Positions 33,926 to 44,500 of a DNA stretch of 64,000 nt are shown piece by piece. The DNA lies in assembly GCF_003667445.1 (NCBI RefSeq), contig NZ_RCTF01000001.1:124001-188000 (forward strand), written 5' to 3'. Position 1 is the first letter of the stretch. Each line of letters begins with the position of its first letter. A model generated the notes under the pieces. That model did not search any database. It saw only the letters and a program-made list of their open reading frames with translations, and had not been told where the DNA came from. A program made the position numbers and the translations under genes. This DNA comes from Xanthobacter tagetidis. GTDB lineage: Bacteria; Pseudomonadota; Alphaproteobacteria; Rhizobiales; Xanthobacteraceae.

Positions 33926-35503
33926 TCAATGGGCGTAGATCACCCCCGGCAGCCACAGCGCCAGTTGCGGGAACGCCCACAACAGCCCCAGGCAGACGAT
34001 CTGGAGGCCCACGAACGGAATGATGCCGCGATAGATGTCGGAGGTCTTCAGCTCCGGCGGCGCCACCCCGCGCAGGAAGAACAGCGAGAAGCCGAACGGC
34101 GGGGTGAGGTAGCTGGTCTGCAGGTTCACCGCCAGCATGATGGAGAGCCACACCGGGTCCACGTCCATGTGCAGGAGGATGGGCGCGGCGATGGGCACCA
34201 CGATGAACAGGATCTCGAACGTGTCGAGGAACATGCCCAGCACGAACACGATCGCCATCACCACCAGCACCGCCCCGTCGGCGCCGCCGGGCATGGCGCG
34301 CAGGAACTCGCCCACCACCTCCTCGCCGCCGAGGCGGGTGAACACCAGCGAGAACACCGTCGCCCCGAGGAAGATGACGAACACCATGACGGTGAGGATC
34401 AGCGACTGGCGCGAGACCTGCGTCGCCACGTCGACGAGACGCGCGCGGGTGTCCGGCCGCGACAGCGCGAAGGCGGAGGCAACGACGAGCGCCACCAGCG
34501 AGCCCGTGAGCACCCCCGCCGCGCCGGCGAGGAGCGCGAGCATCACGAGGCCGAGGATCATCGCCGTCCACCACCAGAACAGCGCGCGATCGACCTGGGC
34601 GCCGAAGCGCGGCGCCAGCGCCTCGCCGACGATGCGCACCACGGTGAGCAGCACCGCGCCCATGGCGCCCACCGAGGCCGCCTCGGTCGGCGTCGCGACG
34701 CCGGCGATGATGGAGCCGAGCACGGCGATGATCAGCAGCAGGGTCGGCGCCAGCGCCACCACCACGCGCTGCCCGAGCCCGGGCGAGCGGTGCGTAACCA
34801 TTGCGGGGCACGAGGCCGGCCGGAAGATGATGTGGCCGATCACCCACAGCGTGTAGAGGCCGGACAGGACGAGGCCGGGAATGAAGGCGGCCGCGAACAG
34901 GTCCCCCACCGAGAGCGTCTGCGGCACGAAATTGCCCTTGGCGAGCTGCACCTGGCTGTTGGCCGTCTGCATGATGACGGCGAGGAACACCAGCACCGTT
35001 GAGGGCGGGATGATCTGCGCCAGCGAGCCGGTGGCGCAGATGAGCCCCGAAGCGAGGCGCTTGTCGTAGCCGACGCGCATCATGGCCGGCAGCGAGATCA
35101 GCGCCATGGTGGTCACGGTGGCGCCGACGATGCCGGTGGAGGCGGCGAGCAGCGAGCCGACGAGGATCACGGAAAGGCCGAGCCCGCCGCGCATGCGCCC
35201 GAACACTTCGCCGAGCGTCTTCAAGAGGTCCTCGGCGATGCCCGAGCGCTCCAGCATCACTCCCATGAGGATGAAGAGCGGCACCGCGATCAGCACGTCA
35301 TTGTTGAGGATGCCCCAGTAGCGCAGCGGCAGCGCGTTGAAGTAGCTCAGGTCGAAGGCGCCGGCATAGTGGCCCAGAAGGCCGAAGCCGAAGCCCACGC
35401 CGGCCAGCGAGAACACCACCGGATAGCCGAGCGCGAGCACCGCCACCACGGCGAGGAACATGAGGACGCTGAGCGCTTCGCCCGCGAGCAGAGGCGTAAT
35501 CAT
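33926..35503 (-). CDS. TRAP transporter large permease (DctM type)
   Basis: 525 residues from the ATG at 35503, which overlaps the small-subunit stop by four bases. About 12-13 membrane helices; a conserved start ALGYPVVFSLAGVG and the DctM-type signature IPLF-like segment VLIAVPLFILMGVMLERSG (about 71-89). It forms the sodium-driven translocation channel with the DctQ and DctP proteins. An extended loop (about 245-330) separates the two halves. Confidence 0.9.
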   Translation of the reverse strand: MITPLLAGEALSVLMFLAVVAVLALGYPVVFSLAGVGFGFGLLGHYAGAFDLSYFNALPLRYWGILNNDVLIAVPLFILMGVMLERSGIAEDLLKTLGEVFGRMRGGLGLSVILVGSLLAASTGIVGATVTTMALISLPAMMRVGYDKRLASGLICATGSLAQIIPPSTVLVFLAVIMQTANSQVQLAKGNFVPQTLSVGDLFAAAFIPGLVLSGLYTLWVIGHIIFRPASCPAMVTHRSPGLGQRVVVALAPTLLLIIAVLGSIIAGVATPTEAASVGAMGAVLLTVVRIVGEALAPRFGAQVDRALFWWWTAMILGLVMLALLAGAAGVLTGSLVALVVASAFALSRPDTRARLVDVATQVSRQSLILTVMVFVIFLGATVFSLVFTRLGGEEVVGEFLRAMPGGADGAVLVVMAIVFVLGMFLDTFEILFIVVPIAAPILLHMDVDPVWLSIMLAVNLQTSYLTPPFGFSLFFLRGVAPPELKTSDIYRGIIPFVGLQIVCLGLLWAFPQLALWLPGVIYAH

Positions 35504-36075
35504 GGCGCATCCGGGAGCGCGGGCACGACAGCGTGCGACGGCTGGTGGCAGAGGAGGACGGCGAGAGCGCGCGCGATGATGGCAACGCCCTGGAGGCCGA
35601 CGGTGAGGACGAAGAACAGCAGCGTGCTCTTCAGCAGCCACAGGGCCCGAAGCCCGTTCTCCCACTGCGAGGCCTCGTTCATCACGTAGGAGGTGTGGAA
35701 GAAGGACCATCCCGACACCGCCATCATGGCCAGGAAGGGCGCCATGAGGAACAGCGTGCCGAACAGCTCCACCAGCGCCTTGCCGCGCGGGCCGAAACGC
35801 GCATAGAGCAGGTCCACCCGCACGAAGCCGCCCTTCATGAGCACGTAGCCCGCGCCCAGGGTGATGGCAGCCACATGGGTCCAGGCATAAAGCTCCTGGA
35901 GCCAGATCTCGCCGACATGGAACACGTAGCGCAGATAGACCGTGGCGAAGCACACCACCACGGTGGCGAAGGTGAACCACGCCACGACGCGGCCCACCGC
36001 CTCCGTGAAGCGGTCGATGCCGGAGGCCGCGGCCTCCAGCATCGCGCCCAGGTCCGAGCCCCCGCGCTCAGACAT
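35500..36075 (-). CDS. TRAP transporter small permease (DctQ type)
   Basis: 191 residues with four predicted membrane helices (about 30-52, 68-85, 105-128, 148-172). The central GEIWLQELYAWTHV segment fits the DctQ family. It stabilises the large permease. It overlaps the binding-protein gene by eight bases and the large permease by four. Confidence 0.9.
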   Translation of the reverse strand: MSERGGSDLGAMLEAAASGIDRFTEAVGRVVAWFTFATVVVCFATVYLRYVFHVGEIWLQELYAWTHVAAITLGAGYVLMKGGFVRVDLLYARFGPRGKALVELFGTLFLMAPFLAMMAVSGWSFFHTSYVMNEASQWENGLRALWLLKSTLLFFVLTVGLQGVAIIARALAVLLCHQPSHAVVPALPDAP

Positions 36076-37171
36076 AGGGGAAGCCGAGGCCGCGGGCGTT
36101 GCCGAGGGCGCGGTCGGAATAGTCCGACAGGTTGATCATGGTGCGGCGGGCGGAGAAGTAGGCGTCCCAGATCTTCTGGCCGAGCGGGTCGAGCTTGCCG
36201 CGCTCCTCCTTCAGCACCTCGCCGGCCGCGGTGCCGAGGGCGACCAGCACCTCGTCGGGCAGCTTGCGCGCCTCGACGCCGTGCTTCTCGGTGAGCGCCT
36301 TGAGCGCCTGCGCGTTGATCCAGTTGTACTCGGCCAGCATGTCCTGGTGCCCGGCCTGGCACGCCACCGTCACCACCTCCTGGAGGGTGGGCGAGAGCGC
36401 GTCGTACTTGGCCTTGGAGATGATGACCTGCTGGATCGCCCCCGGCTTCTGCACGCCCGGCCAGTAGTAATACTTGCACACCTGCTGGAAGCCGAGCGCC
36501 ATGTCGTTGGCCGGGCCGGTGAAGTCGGTGGCGTCGAGCGCGCCGGACTGGAGCGCGGCGAAGATGTCGCCCGGCGCGAGGATGGTGGGCACCATGCCGA
36601 CGCGGCGGATCATCTCCGCCCCGAGGCCGGGCATGCGCATCTTCAGGCCCTTGAGGTCGGCGACCGAGGTGATGGGCTTCTTGAACCAGCCGAAGGGCGG
36701 GGTGTCGATGTTGCCGATGGCGAAGGACTTCAGCCCGTATTGCGCGGACAGCTCGTCCCACAATTGCTGGCCGCCGCCGTGGTAGAGCCACGCCACGTGC
36801 TCCACATAGGCCATGCCGAACGGCACGGTGAAGAAGTAGCCGAAGGCGCGGTTCTTGCCGAGATGGAAGCCGGGCGTGTCGTGGCCCATCTCGGCGGTGC
36901 CGTTCTGGACCGCGTCGAAGGTCTGGAGGCCGGGCACCAGCTCGCCCGCGGCGAACACCTTCACCGCCAGCTTGCCGTCCGACATCTTGGTGATGCGCTG
37001 GGCGAGCCGCTCGGCGCCGGTGCCGAGGCCCGGCAGGTTCTTCGGCCAGGCGGTGACCATGCGCCACTCGATGCGGCCCTGCGAAATGGCCGGAGCGGGG
37101 AAAGCGGCGGCTCCCGCGGCACCGGCGGCAAGGCCGGCCACGATCTTGCGGCGGTCGATGGGCTTCGACAT
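36068..37171 (-). CDS. TRAP transporter substrate-binding protein (DctP type)
   Basis: 367 residues with a signal peptide that starts with a twin-arginine-like RRKIVAGLAAGAAGAAAFPA, cleaved near ISQG. DctP fold: WPKNLPGLGTGAERLAQRI near the N-terminus and the motif MRMPGLGAEMIRRVG (about 180-194) carrying the Arg that binds substrate carboxylates. The layout resembles alpha-keto-acid binders such as TakP, but the ligand is not certain. First gene of the transporter operon. Confidence 0.88.
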   Translation of the reverse strand: MSKPIDRRKIVAGLAAGAAGAAAFPAPAISQGRIEWRMVTAWPKNLPGLGTGAERLAQRITKMSDGKLAVKVFAAGELVPGLQTFDAVQNGTAEMGHDTPGFHLGKNRAFGYFFTVPFGMAYVEHVAWLYHGGGQQLWDELSAQYGLKSFAIGNIDTPPFGWFKKPITSVADLKGLKMRMPGLGAEMIRRVGMVPTILAPGDIFAALQSGALDATDFTGPANDMALGFQQVCKYYYWPGVQKPGAIQQVIISKAKYDALSPTLQEVVTVACQAGHQDMLAEYNWINAQALKALTEKHGVEARKLPDEVLVALGTAAGEVLKEERGKLDPLGQKIWDAYFSARRTMINLSDYSDRALGNARGLGFPYV

Positions 37172-37235
37172 GGGGTGCTCCTGAAGAGGCGGGCGAAGGG
37201 AAAGGCGGCGTCGGGACGGGCGCGGCGGCCGCGCG

Positions 37236-37574
37236 TCAGGCGGCGGACGCCTTGGCGGCCAGCGGCTCGATGTAGTGGACCTCGCCGGTCTTCACTTCGG
37301 TGATGGCGAAGGTCTCGAAATATTCGATCTCGGGATACATCCCGTAGCGGGCGACGATCCCGTCGAGCCAGGGGCCCTGATAGAAGGCCTTGGCGTCGGC
37401 GATGCTCTCCCAGAGATAGACGCCGCCCGCGCTGCCGGTCTCGTTCCAGATGAAGTGCTTGCGCAGCAGGCCCTTCACCTCGCCGAAGCCGGGGGCAATC
37501 TTGTGGAAATGGGCGATGCAGTCGGCCCGCGTGATGGCGGCGGGAAGCTGATAGCGGACGATGGCGGTGATCAT
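37236..37574 (-). CDS. Small monooxygenase-like (YdhR/ABM fold) protein
   Basis: 112 residues, a single dimeric alpha-beta barrel domain (MITAIVRYQLP start, HFHKIAPGFGEVKGLLRKHF, then YLWESIADAKAFYQGPW), the pattern of putative monooxygenases related to YdhR. Such proteins act without cofactors on small aromatic or quinone-like molecules, or only bind them. It lies directly upstream of the TRAP genes on the same strand and next to the shared operator, so it is probably co-regulated with transport. Confidence 0.75.
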   Translation of the reverse strand: MITAIVRYQLPAAITRADCIAHFHKIAPGFGEVKGLLRKHFIWNETGSAGGVYLWESIADAKAFYQGPWLDGIVARYGMYPEIEYFETFAITEVKTGEVHYIEPLAAKASAA

Positions 37575-37635
37575 GCAAGGACCTCTCGGCGCGGCGGCTG
37601 GGCCGACCCCGAGGGTTTTGCAGGGAGCATGCCAA

Positions 37636-37647
37636 ATCGTATAATAT
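37636..37647. promoter_or_regulatory. GntR operator, copy 1 (transporter side)
   Basis: ATCGTATAATAT, an AT-rich site in the divergent region. The exact reverse complement occurs at 37753-37764. It lies about 60 bases before the monooxygenase-like gene and is probably bound by the adjacent GntR regulator. Confidence 0.6.
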
Positions 37648-37752
37648 TTAGATCTCCGGAGGCAGACAGCCTCTCCACAATGTCAGAAATTATATAAAAA
37701 TCAGCATGATAAACGCGATCCCGGATTTCATCCCCGCATCGCGCATCACATG

Positions 37753-37764
37753 ATATTATACGAT
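37753..37764. promoter_or_regulatory. GntR operator, copy 2 (regulator side)
   Basis: ATATTATACGAT, the exact reverse complement of copy 1, 28 bases before the GTG of the GntR gene. Its position inside the longer open frame supports a start downstream of it. Confidence 0.6.
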
Positions 37765-37791
37765 CTACCGATGACGGCAGGAGGAAGCAGG

Positions 37792-38532
37792 GTGTCCGCC
37801 GATGCAGCCGGGTTGAGCAAGGCGCCCAAAAAACAGGCGCGGCAGGCGGCGGTGCTGGATGCGCTGCGCAAGGACATCCTGGACGGCCTGATCCCGCCCG
37901 GCGCGCCTCTGCGCCAGGACGATCTGGCGGCGGCGCACCATGTCAGCAAGATCCCGGTGCGCGAGGCGCTGCTGCATCTCGTCGCCGAGGGCCTGGTGCA
38001 CCTGGAGCCCAACCGCGGCTTCACCGTCGCCGCCTTGGGCGCTCAGGACGCCGAGGAACTGCTCGACATGCGGGCGGTTCTCGAATGCCACATGCTGCGC
38101 CTCGCCATCCCGCACATGAGCGACGCGGACATCGGCATCGCGACGCGCATCGTCGAGGAGGCCGAGGCCGTCGAGGAGCTGGGGCGCTGGAGCCAGCTGA
38201 ACTTCGCCTTTCATGCGGCAATCTCGGCTCCGGCCAAACGCCACCGCCTCGCGGGGCTCATCCGCCAGGTCTCGAACCCGACCGACGCCTATGTGCGCGT
38301 GCTCCTGACCAACGCCAATTATCGCGGCCAGGCGGAGCGCGAGCACCGCGCCATCCTCTCCGCCTGCGCCGTGCGCAATGCCGAGGCGGCGACCGCGCTG
38401 CTGGACCAGCACATCCGCCAGACCGGTGTTCTGCTGGCGGACGTGTTCGCGGGAAAGACCGCCTCGTCCGCGGCTCCGCACGACCGCCCCCTTGCCGCCG
38501 CCGACGGGCCGAAGTCGCCCCGCCGCCGCTGA
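37792..38532 (+). CDS. GntR family (FCD domain) transcriptional regulator
   Basis: 246 residues from a GTG at 37792, chosen because AGGAGGAA (37779-37786) precedes it and an operator lies upstream; ATGs at 37750 and 37771 are in frame but would include the operator. N-terminal winged helix (HHVSKIPVREALLHLVAEG, with the recognition helix) and a C-terminal FCD ligand domain (Asp-His metal residues in DMRAVLE and NFAFHAAI, and EHRAIL). It likely represses the monooxygenase/TRAP operon until its ligand is present. Confidence 0.88.
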   Translation: MSADAAGLSKAPKKQARQAAVLDALRKDILDGLIPPGAPLRQDDLAAAHHVSKIPVREALLHLVAEGLVHLEPNRGFTVAALGAQDAEELLDMRAVLECHMLRLAIPHMSDADIGIATRIVEEAEAVEELGRWSQLNFAFHAAISAPAKRHRLAGLIRQVSNPTDAYVRVLLTNANYRGQAEREHRAILSACAVRNAEAATALLDQHIRQTGVLLADVFAGKTASSAAPHDRPLAAADGPKSPRRR

Positions 38533-38559
38533 ACGCCGCCGGGGTCCGGCCGCGCGCGC

Positions 38560-41500
38560 CTACGACTGCGGCGGCGCCTCGGGAGGTACTGCGTCAGGCG
38601 CGGCCGCAGGCGATGGATCGCCGTTGACCGCGGCGCGGGTGCGCAGTGCCACCCGCTCGATCGCCTCGGCAAGACGCGGGCGCGTCACCGCCGTCAGCCG
38701 GTCGATGCCGAGCAGCCGCGCCAGCGCCACCGGCGGGTCGGGCTCTTCCAGGATGTGGCGGTTGCGGTCCACCACATAGGCCAGTTCGGCGAGGGGGATC
38801 TCGGCGACGGCGCGGCGCGAGGCCTCCCCGGACGGCGCGCGATAGGCGACGAGGTCGCGCACCGAGCCGGCGCGCCACAGGAAGTCGCCGCTGCTCTCGG
38901 CGGTGCGCTCGACCGTGTCGAGGCAATGGGTGATCCTCGCCTTGATGCGCGGGCCGGTGCGCAGCCAGCCATGGACACGGGCGATGCGCTGGGCCAGGAC
39001 GTCCTCGCGCACCGGTGCCTCGCAGTCGAGCACGGTCTCGATCATGGCGGCCAGGGTGGGCCCGTAGCTTTTCTCGAAGAACTGGTCGGGCCGCGCGGTG
39101 AAGGCGGAGAGGTCGGCCGTCAGGTAGCGCGGGCCGCTCTCGGCTGCGCCGCGCTCTGCGAACAGCGGCCCGTCGTGCCGCGCGGCAGCGTCCGGCGCCG
39201 GGCGGGTCGGCGGCCCCTGCCCCACCCTTTCCTCCGGCTCCGGCGGAGCTTCGGGCTCCTCTGCGGGCTCCGGCGTCTCGGCCACCTCGTCGGCGACGGG
39301 ATCGACCGCCGCACCGAGGTCCCAGTGCGCCGCCGCCGTCGCCGGCTCGGGCACGCCGGCGGCAAGCAGCGCCTTGAGCGCCTCGTCCACGGTCGTCAGC
39401 GCTCCGTCCGCGTCGCGCCACCAGTCGGTGGACCACACCCGCAGGATCTTCCAGCCGAGCCCGCGCAGCACCTCCTCGCGCACCTTGTCGCGGTCGCGGG
39501 CGGTGGCGGAGCGGTGATAGGTGGCGCCGTCGCACTCGATGCCGGCGAGGTAGAGCCCCGGCTTTTCCGGATGCTGCACGGCAAGGTCGATGCGGAAGGC
39601 GGAAACGCCCACCTGCGTCGCCACCTTCCACCCGCGCGTGGCGAGCGCGATCGCCACCGCCTCCTCGAACGGGGATTCGGCGGCGCCCACCGAGCCACGG
39701 TCGGGCGCCGCCAGCGCCGCCGGTCCGCGCGCGGCATAGTCCAGGAACGCCTTCAGGTGCCGCACGCCGGGCTTGCCGGTGCGCGAGAGGTCGAGGTGCT
39801 CCGCCTCGGTGCCGGAGAACACCAGCATTTCCTGCCGGGCGCGCGTGATGGCGACGTTGAGGCGCCGCTCGCCGCCGTCGCGGTTGAGGGCGCCGAAGTT
39901 CATGCGCCGCACCCCGGCGGCGTCCTTGGTGTAGGTGATCGAGAACAGGATCACGTCGCGCTCGTCGCCCTGCACGTTCTCCAGGTTCTTGACGATGGTG
40001 GGCTCGAAGCGGTCCTCGGAGAAGAACCATTCCAGCGCGGGGTCGTCGCGCCGCGCCTTGTCGAGCAGGTCCTGGATCAGCGCCTGCTGCGGCAGGTTGA
40101 AGGTGATGATGCCGAGCGTCGGGCGCGCCCGTTCCGGCTGTTCGAGCGCGGCGCGCATGCGCGCCACCGCCTCGTCCGCCACCGCGCGGGCTTCCAGAGG
40201 ATTGGTTCGGCCGCCGCCCTGCCCGCTCAGATAGACGCCTTCGGGCACGCGCCTCAGCCGCACCGCCCGCCCGTCCGCCTCGGGCGCGGGGAAGGTCACG
40301 AGCCGGTTGCCGTAATAAGCGGCGTTGGAGAAGGCGATCAGGCTCTCGTCGCGGCTGCGGTAGTGCCAGGAGAGATAGCGCACCGGCAGGCCGCTGGTGC
40401 GCGCCTCGTCGAGGATGCTTTCGAGGTCCTTCTGGTGGTCCTCGATCTCCTCGTCGTCCTCCTCGTTGCGGCCGAAGAAATTGGTGGGCGGCAATTGCTT
40501 AGGATCGCCCACGATCACCGTCTGGCGCGCCCGCGCGATGGCGCCCACCGCGTCCCAGGTGGTGATCTGCGAGGCCTCGTCGAAGATCACCACGTCGAAC
40601 AAGGGATGCGCCGGCGGCAGATACTGGGCGATGGAGAGCGGCGACATGAGCAGGCACGGCGCGAGCTTGGGGAAGCTCTGCGGCATGGCGGCGATCATCT
40701 CGCGGATCGACTTGCTCGGCCGCTGGAGCGCCATCTGGTGGTTCAGCAGGCCGAGCTCGGAATTGCGCGGCACGCCGTGCGCCGGCGGCAGCCCATGGGC
40801 GATGCGGTGGCGCACGCGTGCGCTCGCCTGCCCGCGCACGAAATCGTCCAGGGCGCGGAAGTCGCCGATGGCATGCTCGTGCCGGAAGCGGCGGAAGTCG
40901 CGCAGCGCCGGCGTCGCGTCGAGCGCCAGGGGTGCCCACCAGCGGGCATAAGCGAGGCGGAAGGCCGAGCCCATGAAGCCCGGCGCCAGCAGCCCCTGCT
41001 CCAGCGCCTCCACCAGCGGGCCGATCCCGGCCTCGGTGGCGCGGTGCTTCACCGCGCACCAGCTGCTCCAGTCGGCGAGCGCGGTCTGGGCCGCCGCGAT
41101 CTCCTCCATGGCGCCGGCGAGTTCGCCGAGCGATCCCGCGCCGATGATGGCGGCCGGATCGCAGCCCGCCGCCGCGGTGAAGCCGCGCCCGGCCACGGCG
41201 AACGCATCCATGGCGGCGCGCAGCGCGCCGGCCGCCGGGCGCACGCGGTAGCGGTCCTCGCCTGCCATGGCGACAGGCGCGAAGGCGTCGATCGCCTCCT
41301 GCGCCTCCTCGTCATCGAGCGGCAGCTCGGAGAAGGCCCGGCGCAGCTCCGCGCAGCGCGCAAGGTGCGCGGTCATGGCAGGGATGTCGCTGTCAATGCC
41401 GGCAAAGCCGAGCTTGCCGCCCGCGAGCGGGTTCGCGGCGATCTGGTCGAGGTGGCCCTTGAGGCGCCGCAGCAGCGGCAGCACCTCCTGCGGGTCGGGC

Positions 41501-44500
41501 TTGCCGGACACCGCATAGGTGGCGATGAGGTTGCGCACCTTGGCGAGCCGGGTGACGCGCAGCGGCCAGGCGGACGCGGCTGCGGCGCGCCAGTCGCGCT
41601 CCAGGTCGTCGAGCGGGATGCGCGCGATCTCCTCGCGGGCGAACTGGCCGACCAGCCGGGCTTCCGCCCCCTTCGCCCCGGACAGGCTCTCGCCGAGCGC
41701 ATGCAGCGCCGGGGCGAGGGCATCGAAATCGGGATCGAACACCACCGCATGATCGGCCGCCGCGCAGGCCTCCAGCGCCACTGCGAAGGCCTCGAACCGC
41801 TCGATTTCCGGCAGGCCGGCATCCGGCCGCGCGGGCAGGCCGAGCGCCTCCAGGAAGCCGTCGAAGGCGGCCGCGAGCCCGCCCGCCGCCGCCCCGAGGC
41901 CTGAGGCGGCGCCGAGCAGGTCGCGCTGCCAGGTGCCGGACCACTGCTCCACATCCACGAAGCGCAGCGCCGGCCTTGTGCCGACGGCGGCGAAGGTGCG
42001 CCCCGCCTCCTCGGCCAGTTCCTCCAGCGCCTGGCGCGCCGCGGCGTCGAGGGCGTCGGCGGCCGGAAAGGACAGCGCCGGCACGTCGCGATCGACCCCG
42101 CGCAGCACGGTGCCCACCGCCTCGAAGGCGGACAGGCCGTTGCCGTGGGGCGCGTGCAGCGCCTCCACATAGGTGTTGAGCTCGTCGCGGCGGCGCTGCA
42201 GCTTGCCGTTGCCGACGATCCAGTCGCGGTCGTCCGCCGCGCCGCCCTCCTCCCACGCCGCCCTGAGCTGGCCGAGGAAGTGCCGGCGGTCGGTCTTGCT
42301 GGAATGCAGCTCCAGGCAGTGCGGGCCGAGGCCGTGCTCCTTGAGCCGCCGGTGCACCACGTTCAGCGCCGCCGCCTTCTCGGCCACGAACAGCACGCTT
42401 TTGCCCACCGCCAGGCAGTGGGCGATCATGTTGGCAATGGTCTGGCTCTTGCCGGTGCCGGGCGGCCCGACGATCACCATGTCGTGGCCGGCGGCGGCCA
42501 TCACGCTTGCGACGATCTGCGAGGAATCCGCCGGCAGCAGACACACCACCTCGCGCGGGGCGAAGGTGCGGTCGAGATCGGCCGGCGCCGGGGCGGGCGC
42601 ATCCACCTCCGGGAACGGGGCGTCCGGCGTGTCGATCAGATGCCGCACCAGCCGGTTCTCGCGCAGCTTCGCGGCCCGCTCGACGAGGTCCTTCCACATC
42701 AGATACTTGGCGAAGGAGAAGGTGGAGAGCGCGGTGTCGCTCGTCACCTCCAGGCCGGGCACCTCGCGCACCGCGGTGCGCACCTTCTCGATGAGGGCGG
42801 CGACGTCCACCCCCGTGCCGTCCTGCGGCAGCGGCTCTTCGAGCTGCGGCAGCGAGAGGGAGAACTCGCTCTCCAGGAACTTCAGCAGCGTCGCGTTGAA
42901 GCGCGGCTCGTCCTCGTGGAAGCGCAGGTTGAAGCGCGCGGACGCAGCGACGCGATCGAGCTTCACCGGCACCAGCAGGAGCGGCGCGCGATGGTCCTTG
43001 CCGCCGCGCCGCCAGCGCAGGAAGCCCACCGCCAGGAACAGCGTGTTGGTGCCGCCCTCCGAAAGGTCGTTCCTGGCGGCGCGGTGAAGCTCGATCAGCC
43101 GCGCTTCGAGCTGGTCCGGAGCGAGCGGCGCCGGCAGTTCGTCCCGCGCCAGCGCCTCGGCCGCGAAGCCGAGATGGATGTCGTGCCCGCGCATGTCGCG
43201 GAAGGTGCCGGGATCGCGCTCGCCGATCGGGTTCTGCTCCGGCAGCGAGACGATGCGGATGGTGGCGCCGGCGGCGAGCCGGTTCTCCAGGTGCGCCGCG
43301 TCGGTGCACAGGAACGGCACGGTGCGGCGGGTGTCCTTGAAGTTCAGCAGGCGGTTGGAGAGCGTGAGGTCGAGCAGCTTCTTCTGCCAGCGGGCGATGC
43401 GGCCCTCGGGCGTGGTGGGCTTCTCCTCCCCGCTCTGGGGCGGCGCGGGCGCGGGCTCCGGACCCGGCGGCGGGAGGATGATGAGCGGATCGCCGGGCTC
43501 CGGCTGCGGCTCCCCAGCCGTCTCCGGCTCCTTCGCGCGCTCCTCGTGGCTCGGCAGGGGCGTGATGCCGCCCTCGCGCAGGCGCTTCACGTCGATGGCG
43601 GCGCGGAACTCGCGTTCGCGGGCCTCGCCGAGGCGGGCCGCCACCGCCTCCTGCGCGCGGTCGATGGCGAGCACCGGCCTGCGCGTGACGCCGGTGGTCT
43701 CGAACACCATCATCTCGCCGGCGGCGATCGCCTTGCGCACCTCCATGGGGTCCGCCGTCACGGCGAGCGGCAGCGTGCGCGGCGAGAGCCAGACGCCGAC
43801 CGCCGCGTGACCCTCGAACAGCAGCACCACGGGGTTCAGCCCCGCCGCCTCGAACGCCGCCGCGAACAGCAGCGTGCTGTCGAGGCAGGTGGCGAAGCCC
43901 TGCGCCTGCACCACGGAGGGCCGGCGGATCTTCTGGCCGCGCGCCTCGAAGCTCGCGGGCGGCTCGGCATAATGCAGCCCCATGGCGGCCCCGGCGGCGT
44001 AGATGGCCGCGGCCAGGATGCGCGCGCGGCGCGGATCGCCGCTCTGGTAGCCGTCCATGCCGGAGGGGATGCGGTTGCGCTCCAGCGCCTGCGAGGCGGT
44101 GCGCAGCAGCGCCGCCACCGCCGGATCGTTCGGCATGACGAAGGCGGGGAGCAATTGCGCCATGTCGGCGATGCCGCCCCATTCGTCCCGCGCCAGCAGC
44201 CGCACCGGCAGGCGGGCCTCGGTGAGGACCTCACCCTCCTTGCGCAAGACGAAGGCGACTTCGCCCCGCTCGGCCTCGTCGAGGCCCCGCAGGTAGTCGA
44301 GGTCGAAATGCACCAGCCGGTCGAACACGGTCTGCCGGTCGCCGGCGGCGAGCCGGTCGATCGCCCAGCTCTTCGGCCGCAGGAAGGGCGGCGTCGCGGT
44401 CATTTCCAGCCTCAGGCCGGCATGGACCTCGCTTGTCATGTTGGCGAGCGTCAGAGCGCGCAGCACAGGCACGGCGTTCTGGTAGGAGGCATAGGTGAAG

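Noticed and set aside
37750..37791. ATG at 37750 or 37771 as the GntR start
   Set aside because: The first would place the operator inside the coding region, and neither has a ribosome site; AGGAGGAA fits the GTG at 37792.
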